From: Natronosalvus hydrolyticus | Lineage (GTDB): Archaea; Halobacteriota; Halobacteria; Halobacteriales; Natrialbaceae | Assembly (NCBI GenBank): GCA_025517525.1 | Contig: JAOPJZ010000008.1 | Coordinates: 1-64,000, forward strand | DNA: 64,000 bases | Direction: 5' to 3' | In this document: positions 16,463 to 24,701 of the stretch, in pieces | How the letters are laid out: the number at the start of each line of letters is the position of its first letter | Position numbering within the stretch: position 1 is the stretch's first letter | Made by a program: the position numbers and the translations under genes | The notes under the pieces: model-generated | Databases searched by the model: none | What the model saw: the letters and a program-made list of their open reading frames with translations, nothing else | Told to the model about the DNA's origin: nothing

Positions 16463-18280
16463 TCACTGTAACGCCTCGAGGTCGAACTCGAAGCCGGCGA
16501 CGGGCACCTCGAGGTCGTGCTCGACGAGGACTTTCGGGTGGACTTCGCCGATAACACCGACTTTCTCGCCGTCGATGACCACGGCCGCAGTGCGACCGTC
16601 GATGTAGGCTGGATGGTCGGTCGGTGGGGTCTCGAGGTCGCCACCGAAGCTCTTGACCACCGCCTGGAGGCGCGCTTTCGCGTCCTCGTAGGCGGCGTCG
16701 TGGCGGGCGAGGACGGCGGCGACCGCACGGCCTTCGCTGACGCCCGTGTTCTCGCCGTCGTCGACTTCGGCGTGGAAGCCGATTTCGGCCAGATCCTGCG
16801 GATAGCGTCGATGGGTGTTGTTCTCCAGAACCATCAACAACGACGGAGTGACCCAGGTCCGAAGCATGGTGTAATCCTCGCTGTAGGGGCCTTTGATCGT
16901 CGCTGGCTCGCCCGCGCCGTAGGCGGGGTCGGATGCGCCGCTGTTGTCACTGCCTGCCACATCGGACCCGGAGTCGGCCTCCTCGAGGTTCATTCGCTCG
17001 AAGTTTTCGGCCTCGCTGATCATGTGGAAGTTGAGCAGGTCCTGAAAGCCAAGGCCGACCAGCCGGGTGCGTGCAGCGTTCTCGAGTCGGGAGCGTTCGT
17101 GTCGCCCACCAATCGTACCCACGTCGGGGTAGCGTGGCTCGAGGTCGTTGAACCCGTAGGCGCGCCCGAGGTCGTCGATCACGTCCAGCGGGTGGAGGAC
17201 GTCGACGCGGTACGGTGGGATGGTGACTTCGTACGCGCGGTCTTCTGCCGTGCCATTGTCGTCACCAACGAGGGTCGCCTCGAGGCCCGAGCGTTCGGCC
17301 AGGTCGATTATCTCCTCGGTCGACAGTTCGATGCCAAGGATGCTCTCGATTCGGTCGTGGGTAACCGTCTTGGTCTTCGTCGAAAAGTCCGGGCGGACGA
17401 GTTCGCGTCCACCGGCTGCACTCCGGCTCCCGTTCGAGTCCGCGTTCGCGGACTCGTCATCATCGTACTCGACGGTAACCTCTTCGATGGTCGCCCCGCG
17501 GGCGGCCAGGGCGTAACAGACGATGTTCAACATGCGGTCGATAGTCCACTGGTCAGTGCCAGTCATCTCGACGAATAGGTCCCGCGAATCGGTCGAGACC
17601 TCCGTCCGGCGACCGTTAATAACCGGCGGGAACGAGAACAGCCCGATATCGTCGTAGATAGCGGGGTAGCGCTCGTACCCGCTCACCAGATCGGCGTAGG
17701 TCTTCCCCGTCTGGTGCTCCTCGAGGACGTCGACCGGCGTCATCTCCCGATCAGCGTCGAGGGGAACGAACCGGTCGCCGTCGGGTTCGACGCCGACGTA
17801 GCGGATGGTCGGAGTGCCTTCGGTCGCAGCAGTCCCTTTCAACATCGTCAAGTCGTGAATACCGATGGCTCCTTTCGCGCGCTTTCGCCCCATCGTCGCG
17901 TGCAGTTTCTCCTGCAGTTGAATCAGCGAGTCGAGCGCGTCATCGTCGAGGTCGACACCACGAATCACCGCACCCGTGACGTAGGGTCGTTCGTCGGGCA
18001 CCGAGGGATCAACCCGAATCGTCCAGTCCGGGGTGTTCGTCGACGGAATGGACACTCCGCGCGCGTCGCCGTACTGATACCGAAGCGAGCGAGCGACTCC
18101 CTCGACAGAGAGTCGATCCAGTCGGTCCGGCGCGAACTCGAGTTCGAACTCCCCGTCTTCGGTCTCGCCTTCGTACTCGAGACCGAGACCGAACAGGTCG
18201 GTTTTGAGGTCGTCGTCACGTTTGTCCTCGTGGCCGGTCAACTCGCGCAGTTCGTCGGGGTTAATTTCGACGGTTGGCAT
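16463..18280 (-). CDS. pheT: Phenylalanyl-tRNA synthetase beta subunit
   Basis: 605 residues, the usual archaeal length. It contains the B3/B4-type region (the EKLHATMGRKRAKGAIGIHD segment near 130), the B5 domain (WTIDRMLNIVCYALAARGAT region onward) and a class II core-like domain ending PKVLVEHDLEVPVAGFEFDL. The alpha2beta2 enzyme charges tRNA-Phe; the beta subunit supplies editing and tRNA contacts. Its ATG overlaps the pheS TGA by one base (TGATG), so translation is coupled. A Ser/Gly/Asn-rich insertion around residue 265-280 and one at 440-460 are halophile-typical loops. Confidence 0.96.
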   Translation of the reverse strand: MPTVEINPDELRELTGHEDKRDDDLKTDLFGLGLEYEGETEDGEFELEFAPDRLDRLSVEGVARSLRYQYGDARGVSIPSTNTPDWTIRVDPSVPDERPYVTGAVIRGVDLDDDALDSLIQLQEKLHATMGRKRAKGAIGIHDLTMLKGTAATEGTPTIRYVGVEPDGDRFVPLDADREMTPVDVLEEHQTGKTYADLVSGYERYPAIYDDIGLFSFPPVINGRRTEVSTDSRDLFVEMTGTDQWTIDRMLNIVCYALAARGATIEEVTVEYDDDESANADSNGSRSAAGGRELVRPDFSTKTKTVTHDRIESILGIELSTEEIIDLAERSGLEATLVGDDNGTAEDRAYEVTIPPYRVDVLHPLDVIDDLGRAYGFNDLEPRYPDVGTIGGRHERSRLENAARTRLVGLGFQDLLNFHMISEAENFERMNLEEADSGSDVAGSDNSGASDPAYGAGEPATIKGPYSEDYTMLRTWVTPSLLMVLENNTHRRYPQDLAEIGFHAEVDDGENTGVSEGRAVAAVLARHDAAYEDAKARLQAVVKSFGGDLETPPTDHPAYIDGRTAAVVIDGEKVGVIGEVHPKVLVEHDLEVPVAGFEFDLEALQ

Positions 18281-19809
18281 CAGTAGGTCACCTCCGTGTC
18301 CCGCAGGAGTTCCAGGTCACACAACGTCCCGTGGATGTCGCGGATGTCCTCGAAGCCGTACATCAACATGAGTAGGCGCTCTAAGGCCAGCCCCCAGGCC
18401 ATCACGTCACACTCGACGCCCAGTGGCTCGAGCATCTCTTCGCGGAAGATACCCGAGTTACCGATTTCGACGAGTTCTCCGGTTGTCGGATGGGTGCCGA
18501 ACAGCTCGAAACTCGGCTCCGTGTAGGGGTTATAGTGGGGTTTGAACTCGATATCGTGGATGCCGAACTGAGCGTAAAACTCCTCGAAGGTCCCCATCAG
18601 TTCTCGTACGGAGAGGTCCTCGGCCATCACCCAGCCTTCGATCTGGAAGAACTCGAGCAAGTGCGTCGGGTCCAGGGTGTCGTTTCGGTACACCTTCTCG
18701 ACGCTGAAATACCGCTGTGGGGGCTCGAGGTCGCCGATCTGCTCGCCGGAGAGATAGCGCGCAGAGAGCGACGTCGTGTGGCCGCGAAGGGCAATCGCGC
18801 GAGCGAAGTCCTCGTCCCACGGCGAGTTGTAGCCCTCGCCGTCCGGCCCGACGCCCTCGCGATGGGCGCGTTCGACGCGTTCGACGAGGTCCTCCGGCAG
18901 GTGGTCGATGTGGGTCGGGCGCTCGAGGGCGAACCGGTCCCAGTGGGTGCGCGCCGGGTGGTCCTGGGGCATGAACAGACAGTCGTTGATCCAGAAGTCC
19001 GCGTCGGCGTGTGGCCCTTCCATCTCCTGAAAGCCCATGCCGACGAGCGTGTCTTTGACGCGTTCTGCGGTCTGGCGCAGGATGTGGACGTTCCCGCCGT
19101 CGACGACCTCCGCGTCCGCTTCGACGTTGTACTCGCTGAACTCGGCCTCGCGCCACTCGCCGCTCGTAAGCAACTCGGGCGTGACCTGCCCGACCGTTTC
19201 GGCGGCAGAGATGCCGGCCATCAGTTCCGTCACGCCGGCGTCGGTGAGCGTCACCGAGCGGACCGTCGTCTCGCGTCGCTCGAGCAAGCCACGGCGCTCG
19301 AGTTGGTCGAGCACGTCACCGTCGACCGCGAGGGAATCCGCATCGACCTCCTCGTCGCGCTCGGCCAGCGTCTCCAGTGCGACCAGTTCGGGGTCCGCTG
19401 TCGGGTCGGCCTCGGGGTCAGCCGTCACTTCACCGCTGTCGATGACGCCGTAGTCCTTGCGAGCGTAGTTCGAGAGCGCGATGTTGACCTGTGGTCCCTC
19501 GAGCCCCGAGCGGCCGATGACCGGCCCCATTTCGACCGGGTCCTCGTCGGCACCGGCCGCGAGTGCGGCCTCGTAAAAGCGCGTCTCGGGGAGCCCTTCG
19601 TCGGCGTACTCCGCTCCCTCGTCGGTGAGCGTGATCGTTTCGTCGACCGCCTCGTTGATAGCGACCAGGCCGGCCTCCTCGAGTTCGAACACCGCGCCGG
19701 TGACGGTCTCGGGTGGCAGGTCGGTCGCGCTCGCGAGGGCATCGACGGACTGTGCCTCGTCTGCGCTCGCGGTCTCGAGGACCGCGACCTGTGCTGATGG
19801 AAGTTGCAT
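18280..19809 (-). CDS. pheS: Phenylalanyl-tRNA synthetase alpha subunit
   Basis: 509 residues of the archaeal/eukaryotic-type alpha subunit. The N-terminal 170 residues form winged-helix DNA/RNA-binding-like domains; the class II catalytic core follows, with motif 1 around FQEMEGPHADADFWIND, motif 2 in YFSVEKVYRNDTLDPTHLLE, and motif 3 in MAWGLALERLLMLMYG. It activates phenylalanine. It is the first gene of the pheST pair. The 283-nt gap upstream contains two stable hairpins, noted separately. Confidence 0.97.
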   Translation of the reverse strand: MQLPSAQVAVLETASADEAQSVDALASATDLPPETVTGAVFELEEAGLVAINEAVDETITLTDEGAEYADEGLPETRFYEAALAAGADEDPVEMGPVIGRSGLEGPQVNIALSNYARKDYGVIDSGEVTADPEADPTADPELVALETLAERDEEVDADSLAVDGDVLDQLERRGLLERRETTVRSVTLTDAGVTELMAGISAAETVGQVTPELLTSGEWREAEFSEYNVEADAEVVDGGNVHILRQTAERVKDTLVGMGFQEMEGPHADADFWINDCLFMPQDHPARTHWDRFALERPTHIDHLPEDLVERVERAHREGVGPDGEGYNSPWDEDFARAIALRGHTTSLSARYLSGEQIGDLEPPQRYFSVEKVYRNDTLDPTHLLEFFQIEGWVMAEDLSVRELMGTFEEFYAQFGIHDIEFKPHYNPYTEPSFELFGTHPTTGELVEIGNSGIFREEMLEPLGVECDVMAWGLALERLLMLMYGFEDIRDIHGTLCDLELLRDTEVTY

Positions 19810-19858
19810 TCGCTTGTTCGTATGGCTGCGTGTCGGTCAGTTAGCGGTTCCGATGTTC

Positions 19859-19929
19859 CGCGACTCGAGGATTCCGAGTCGCGATGGAACGGCCGGTTTC
19901 GTCCTGACGGGCCTTTCGGGCCATCAGGA
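19859..19929. other. Two hairpins in the pheS leader region
   Basis: Stem 1: cgcgactcg (19859-19867) with cgagtcgcg (19875-19883), 9 bp perfect. Stem 2: 19902-19913 with 19918-19929, 10 of 12 paired, with loop gaaa when read on the minus strand. They lie 50-120 nt before the pheS ATG and 160-230 nt after the upstream gene's stop. They may end the upstream message or form a leader structure. No T-run follows either on the minus strand. Confidence 0.4.
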
Positions 19930-20092
19930 GTCCACCGGTCGGTTTACAGGTGGGCGAAAAAGGCGGCCGGTTTCGGCGGCCGAAACCCGAATCCCGACGC
20001 GAAAAGCCGTGGCTGCGAGACGGTACGGGCACGACGTCGGGAGTGTGGTGCCATACCTCGACGGTCGCCCGGTACCTCGAAAAACGTTGTGG

Positions 20093-21703
20093 TCACCCGT
20101 TCGAGACGCGCGTCGTCTCGAGGCCGCCAGACTGCACCCAGACGAACCCCGACTGCTCGGCGGCAGCCCTCGCTTTCGGCAACGCGGCGGGGTCGAACGT
20201 CTCCTCGAACGCCACCCGCGTCTCGGTCGGTTCGACCGCCGGCAACTCGGGCAGGAACGAATCGTCCTCAAGCAACCCGCTAACGGAGACGTTTTGACCG
20301 GTACCCATCGCCGCCCCCAGCGCGAGGTACTGCTCGTCTTCGTCCTGGGTTTCGCCTGTTCCGAACGACTCGTTCGAGACGCGCGTCGTGCCCACGCTCC
20401 CCGACAACGAGCCGAAGCCGTCGTCGTCGGTCGTGGCGGCCCGGTCCGAGGCGGCCTTCCTCGAGCGCGCGGCGTCGAATCCGTCGTCGGTACTCGTCGG
20501 TCCGCTCGCCTCGTGCGTGTCAGCGGGTTCGTTCGCCGCGTGGGTGCCAATCCTTTCGTTCGCGGAATCGGAACGTCCCGTCTCGTTGGCGAGCCCCGTT
20601 CGCTTGCTCGAGTCCCCCTTCCTCGAGTTCCCAGAACACGACTCTCCAGAACGTGACACCGTCGGCGAACCGCCCGAAAGCACGTAGCCGTCGCGTTCAC
20701 GAGCCCTATCCCTGGCCGGTTCCGACTCTTCGTTCCACAGCGAATCCCCCTCGTCTCCAGCCCAGACCGGCGTCTCAGTCGTCGATTCGACGGCTTCGTC
20801 CCGTCCATCCGTCGGTTTGGCGGCTTTATCCCGCGTGCCCGTCGGTTCCGCCTCTTCGATCAGCGACGCCTCGGGAGTCGCTTTTGCACCGTCGATGCTG
20901 TTCCCGACGCCACTCGAGTCCGTCGTCGATCCGCTCGAGGGACCAGATAGCTCACTGTGACCACGCCGTCGGGAACGCTCGAGTGCCCACTCGGGCCAGT
21001 GGCTGTCGTCGCCCGGTGACACCGCCTCATCCGAAGAACCTGGCGTATACGACTCCGCGTCCGAGGAACTCGACGCATACGCCTCGAGCGAAGCCGCCGG
21101 TAACAGCGGGCGGTCGAACGCCTCGATCCGCTCGCCGTAGTCTGCACGCACCGCTTCGAGAGCCGTCTCGTCGACCAGTGCGGCCCGCCAGCGGTCGACG
21201 CCCCGAGAGAGCAAGACGAACCCCGCGTCGGTTCCGTACAGGATATCTGACTCGAGTTGGTGGAGGATCGCCGGCAGATTGTCCCGCTCGAGCGGTGTCT
21301 TCGGATACGAAAGCGTCGTCTCCCGACTTCGACCGGCGGGATCGGTTGCCCGCAGTCGCCACTCGAAGCCGCTTCGTTCGAACGTCACCGTCCACTCGAT
21401 CGACTCGAACGCGGCCGTCAGTTCCCGTTCGAGGGTCTCCTGACTGTATCTGGCCGAACAGTCGATACCGCGCGGAGACCCGGAAATCGTCCGACGAAGG
21501 AACGTCGTCCGGTCGCGGGCGTCGTCCAGTGCCGTCTCCAGGACGGTCTCGAGTTCGGCAGATTCCTCGCCCGGCAGTCGCTCGCTATCGTGTTGGGCAC
21601 GCAGGTCACCCCCCTCGACGCCGAACCGACCGAGGACGTCGGCACAGACGATGGAGTCGCCATCGACCGCACTCGAGCGCCGCCGGATCATATCGACACA
21701 CAT
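20093..21703 (-). CDS. Haloarchaeal protein of unknown function with a long disordered middle
   Basis: 536 residues. About 1-215 looks folded (FERSGFEWRLRATDPAGRS, LPAILHQLESDILYGTDAGF, VLLSRGVDRWRAALVD) and the last 75 (QYLALGAAMGTGQNVSVSGL to FVWVQSGGL) look folded too, with DEDEQYLALG before. The 250 residues between are Ser/Thr/Gly/Glu-rich with no hydrophobic core. I do not recognise the family. Starts compete at 21703 and ATG 21691 (MIRRRSSAV), the latter more usual in form. Upstream is trpS on the same strand, 63 nt away, so cotranscription with pheS-pheT is possible but a 283-nt gap intervenes. Confidence 0.7.
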   Translation of the reverse strand: MCVDMIRRRSSAVDGDSIVCADVLGRFGVEGGDLRAQHDSERLPGEESAELETVLETALDDARDRTTFLRRTISGSPRGIDCSARYSQETLERELTAAFESIEWTVTFERSGFEWRLRATDPAGRSRETTLSYPKTPLERDNLPAILHQLESDILYGTDAGFVLLSRGVDRWRAALVDETALEAVRADYGERIEAFDRPLLPAASLEAYASSSSDAESYTPGSSDEAVSPGDDSHWPEWALERSRRRGHSELSGPSSGSTTDSSGVGNSIDGAKATPEASLIEEAEPTGTRDKAAKPTDGRDEAVESTTETPVWAGDEGDSLWNEESEPARDRARERDGYVLSGGSPTVSRSGESCSGNSRKGDSSKRTGLANETGRSDSANERIGTHAANEPADTHEASGPTSTDDGFDAARSRKAASDRAATTDDDGFGSLSGSVGTTRVSNESFGTGETQDEDEQYLALGAAMGTGQNVSVSGLLEDDSFLPELPAVEPTETRVAFEETFDPAALPKARAAAEQSGFVWVQSGGLETTRVSNG

Positions 21704-21766
21704 GTCCGCAACGGGTTTATACCTTCGTCAGACATCGAAAAATAACGCCGACCAACGGGTTGGGTC

Positions 21767-23413
21767 TCACCCGCGTCGCGGTGACTCGAGTTCGATATCG
21801 GCGTCCTCGAGCAACTCGGCGACCTCCTCGCGTTTCTCCTGGTGGTCGGCGAGGAACTCCTTCATGAGATGGGCGGCCTGCTCTTTGCAGTCACCACAGA
21901 GGCGCTCGCCGCCGACACACTCGTCGTAGACCTGTTTGGCGAAGTCGTCGTCGTCGCCCGCAAGCAGGTAGGCGTACAGTTCGTACACCGGGCACTTGTC
22001 GGCCTCGCCACCGAGTTCGCGCTGTTCCTCGGCCGTCTCGCGGCCGCCCGTCGTCGCCGATTTCACTTTGTCGTAGCCATCTTCGGGGTCGTCCAGCAGC
22101 GAGATGTGACTCGCCGGAATCGACGAAGACATCTTGCCGCCCGTGAGCCCGGTCATAAAGCGGTGATAGATCGACGACGGCGGACGAAAGCCGTAGCCGC
22201 CGGTGTCGAGTTCGACCGTCCGAGCCAGTTTTTCGGCATCGCCTCGCTCGAGGTCGAAGGCATCGATGTGCTCGTCGAACACGCGCATTTCGCCGTCGAT
22301 GGCATCGATGAGGGCCTCGAAGGCCTCGTCCGTGGCTCGTCGGTTCAGGAACCGGGTTCGCGGTCGAAGTGGTTCCATGCCGGCGTTCTCGAGTTTCGAT
22401 ATCGCCGCCTCGAGGACGGCAGACGAGATAGCCTCGCGGTCACCCGCCGCATCCTCGGCATCGCCGACCGAATCCGCGGCGGCGTCGCCCTCCAGGGCCT
22501 CCGCCTCCACAACCGTCAGGTCGTCCGCGTTCGCCTCGAGCCAGTCGGCGGCTTCGGTACATCGCGGCATCGTGGGGTCCTCCGCGTACGCCTCGCGGGC
22601 GTCGTAGGCTTCGCCGATGGCCGTCAGTTCGGCCGGCGTCGCCTCGAAACTCGCGTAGGCCGTCGTCACGCCGAAAAATCGGGTTCTGGCGGCCAGGTCG
22701 CGCGCCAGCCTGACGTGGGGGTCCTGATCCGGGCCGACGGGGATGACCGTCGGTTTGGGCCCCTCGAGTTGTGGGTAGAGGATGTCGGCCATCTGGGTGA
22801 CGACCGACTGCATGTGCGAGACGTCGGTCTCGCCATCGAAGCCGTAGATAGCCTGCAGTTCGGAGTAATTGGCGTCGATACCCAGTTCGAACGCCAGGTC
22901 CTGGACGTCCCGGTTGGTCGACTGTCGGTAGATGGTCCCCTCCTCGAGGTCGAACCCGAGTGCGAGCAACGAGAGCAGGTAACTCCGGGCGTGCTCGTCG
23001 ATTTCGTCCCAGGTCAGCCCGCGGGCCGCGTGGGCCTCGAGGTCGGCGATCAGCGCGTAGGCGTCCCCACCCCGTTCCTGGTGCCAGATGATTTCGTCGA
23101 AGACGAGTTTGTGGCCGATGTGTGGGTCGCCCGTCGGCATGAACCCCGAGAGCACGGCAAACGGGTCGTCGTTCTGCATCGCCTCGAGTACCGGTCGGTA
23201 ATCGCGGTGGCCGAAGATGACGCCGCGTCGCATCAGATAATGCGGGTGCGGGACGGACTCGAGCAGCGCGTCGAACTCCTCGATACCGAACGTTTCGAAG
23301 AGTTTTCGGTAGTCGGAGACGCTCGAGGAACCCCACGGATCGAGGGCCACGTCGTCTGCACCTGCTGCCCCACCGTCAGTCATCGATTCCTCGGAAGCGT
23401 GGTCGTCGGTCAT
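21767..23413 (-). CDS. trpS: Tryptophanyl-tRNA synthetase
   Basis: 548 residues from ATG 23413. The frame runs on upstream to 23596, but that part is not conserved-looking and begins antisense to the next gene's end. Class Ic motifs: HIGH as DPHIGHK in SGFMPTGDPHIGHK (about 100), and KMSKS as GGKMSSSIP near 425. An acidic insertion (about 285-310, DAAADSVGDAEDAAGD) interrupts the connective region. The Cys cluster CVGGERLCGDC near the C terminus, with CPVYELYAYLL before it, is a common archaeal TrpRS feature. The enzyme charges tRNA-Trp. Confidence 0.95.
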   Translation of the reverse strand: MTDDHASEESMTDGGAAGADDVALDPWGSSSVSDYRKLFETFGIEEFDALLESVPHPHYLMRRGVIFGHRDYRPVLEAMQNDDPFAVLSGFMPTGDPHIGHKLVFDEIIWHQERGGDAYALIADLEAHAARGLTWDEIDEHARSYLLSLLALGFDLEEGTIYRQSTNRDVQDLAFELGIDANYSELQAIYGFDGETDVSHMQSVVTQMADILYPQLEGPKPTVIPVGPDQDPHVRLARDLAARTRFFGVTTAYASFEATPAELTAIGEAYDAREAYAEDPTMPRCTEAADWLEANADDLTVVEAEALEGDAAADSVGDAEDAAGDREAISSAVLEAAISKLENAGMEPLRPRTRFLNRRATDEAFEALIDAIDGEMRVFDEHIDAFDLERGDAEKLARTVELDTGGYGFRPPSSIYHRFMTGLTGGKMSSSIPASHISLLDDPEDGYDKVKSATTGGRETAEEQRELGGEADKCPVYELYAYLLAGDDDDFAKQVYDECVGGERLCGDCKEQAAHLMKEFLADHQEKREEVAELLEDADIELESPRRG

Positions 23414-23561
23414 TAGTCCGGCATGGCCGCCGGGTGCGCAAAAATCTTCGCTTCCCGTGTGGTCGGTCACCACGGTCACCTTCGCGGACTGGATCGTTCG
23501 ATGCTCGGTATCCTCGAGTGTCTCGAGCGCGCCACTGTTCGTCCCAATGCTTAACGCCGTC

Positions 23562-24701
23562 TCACTCCCTGCTCGAGTCGACGACGTGCGCCCCATCGGG
23601 CTCGAACCCGACCGTCACGTCACCCGAGAGCGGGTCGGTCGTCCGCAACCGGATCGAACGGCCCTGCCACTCGAGGGTGACGCGCGTGGTCTCACCCAAA
23701 AACTCCGCGCTTTCGACGGTGCCCGTGAAGGTGTTGGTCGTGGCCTCCCGCGAGAAGTGTTCCGGGCGAACACAGAAGGTGAGGGTGTCGCCGGGCTCGA
23801 GGGAGGTACCACCCTCGATTTCGAGGTCGAAGGGCTGGTCGCCGACGTGGACGCGAGCACGGGACGTTCCATCACCGCGATCGACGCGTTCGACATCGGC
23901 GTCGAAGACGTTGTTGTCGCCGATGAAGTCGGCGACGAATCGGGTTGCCGGCTGGCGATAAATCGTCTGTGGTGGCGCCACCTGTTCGGGTGCACCGTCT
24001 CGCATGACGGCCACGCGGTCGGAGATTGCCAGCGCCTCTTCCTGGTCGTGGGTCACGTACACCGTCGTAATCCCCAGTTCGCGCTGGATGTGCTTGACCT
24101 GTACCCGGAGCCGCTCTCGGAGCTGGGCGTCGAGCGCGCTCATCGGCTCGTCGAGCAAAAGGATGTCCGGCCCCGGGGCCAGCGCGCGAGCAATTGCTAC
24201 CCGCTGTTGTTGTCCGCCGGAAAGCTGGTCCGGATCGCGCGATTCCATCCCCTCGAGGTCGACCAACTCGAGCAGGTCGGCGACCCGCTGATCGCTCGAA
24301 ATCCCGCCCGGTGGGTCGGCAAAGTTGAGGCCGTAGGCGACGTTCTCGCCCACCGTCATGTGCGGGAACAGCGCGTAGTTCTGGAAGACGACGCCGATGT
24401 CCCGGTCTTCGGGCGAGACGCCGGTGACATCGTTCCCGCCGAACCGGACCGTTCCCATCGTTGGTGCCTCGAAACCCGCGATGAGACGCAGCGTCGTCGT
24501 CTTCCCACAGCCCGAGGGGCCGACGAGCGTGAAAAACTCGCCTTCGCGAACACGCAAATTCACGTCGTCGACCGCAGTCGTCTCGGCGTATTGTTTGCTC
24601 ACGCCCTCGAGTGAGAGCGCGACTGGGGCGTCGACGAACTCGTCGTCGACGGCCTCGAGTTCCGCCGGGGTTCGCGTGCGCTCAGAGCCCAAAGCTCTCA
24701 C
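23562..24701 (-). CDS. thiQ: ABC importer ATPase, thiamine-type system
   Basis: 379 residues from a GTG at 24701. ATPase motifs: Walker A GPSGCGKTT, Q-loop VVFQNYALFPHMT, signature LSGGQQQRVAIARAL, Walker B ILLLDEPMSALD, H-loop VYVTHDQEEA. After residue 250 a TOBE-type domain follows (CVRPEHFS, VGFEPDGAHVV), as in the PotA/FbpC class. The start overlaps the permease 3' end by 20 nt, so the two are coupled. On sequence alone it could serve thiamine, iron or polyamine; the thiamine call rests on the permease, the lipoprotein and the MTH1187-type neighbour. Confidence 0.8.
   Translation of the reverse strand: MRALGSERTRTPAELEAVDDEFVDAPVALSLEGVSKQYAETTAVDDVNLRVREGEFFTLVGPSGCGKTTTLRLIAGFEAPTMGTVRFGGNDVTGVSPEDRDIGVVFQNYALFPHMTVGENVAYGLNFADPPGGISSDQRVADLLELVDLEGMESRDPDQLSGGQQQRVAIARALAPGPDILLLDEPMSALDAQLRERLRVQVKHIQRELGITTVYVTHDQEEALAISDRVAVMRDGAPEQVAPPQTIYRQPATRFVADFIGDNNVFDADVERVDRGDGTSRARVHVGDQPFDLEIEGGTSLEPGDTLTFCVRPEHFSREATTNTFTGTVESAEFLGETTRVTLEWQGRSIRLRTTDPLSGDVTVGFEPDGAHVVDSSRE

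Noticed and set aside
16517..17578. 353-codon frame opposite pheT
   Set aside because: Shadow of pheT; composition is basic and Val-rich, unlike haloarchaeal proteins.
21842..23416. 524-codon frame opposite trpS
   Set aside because: Shadow of trpS; its length is explained by the low stop frequency in this codon usage.
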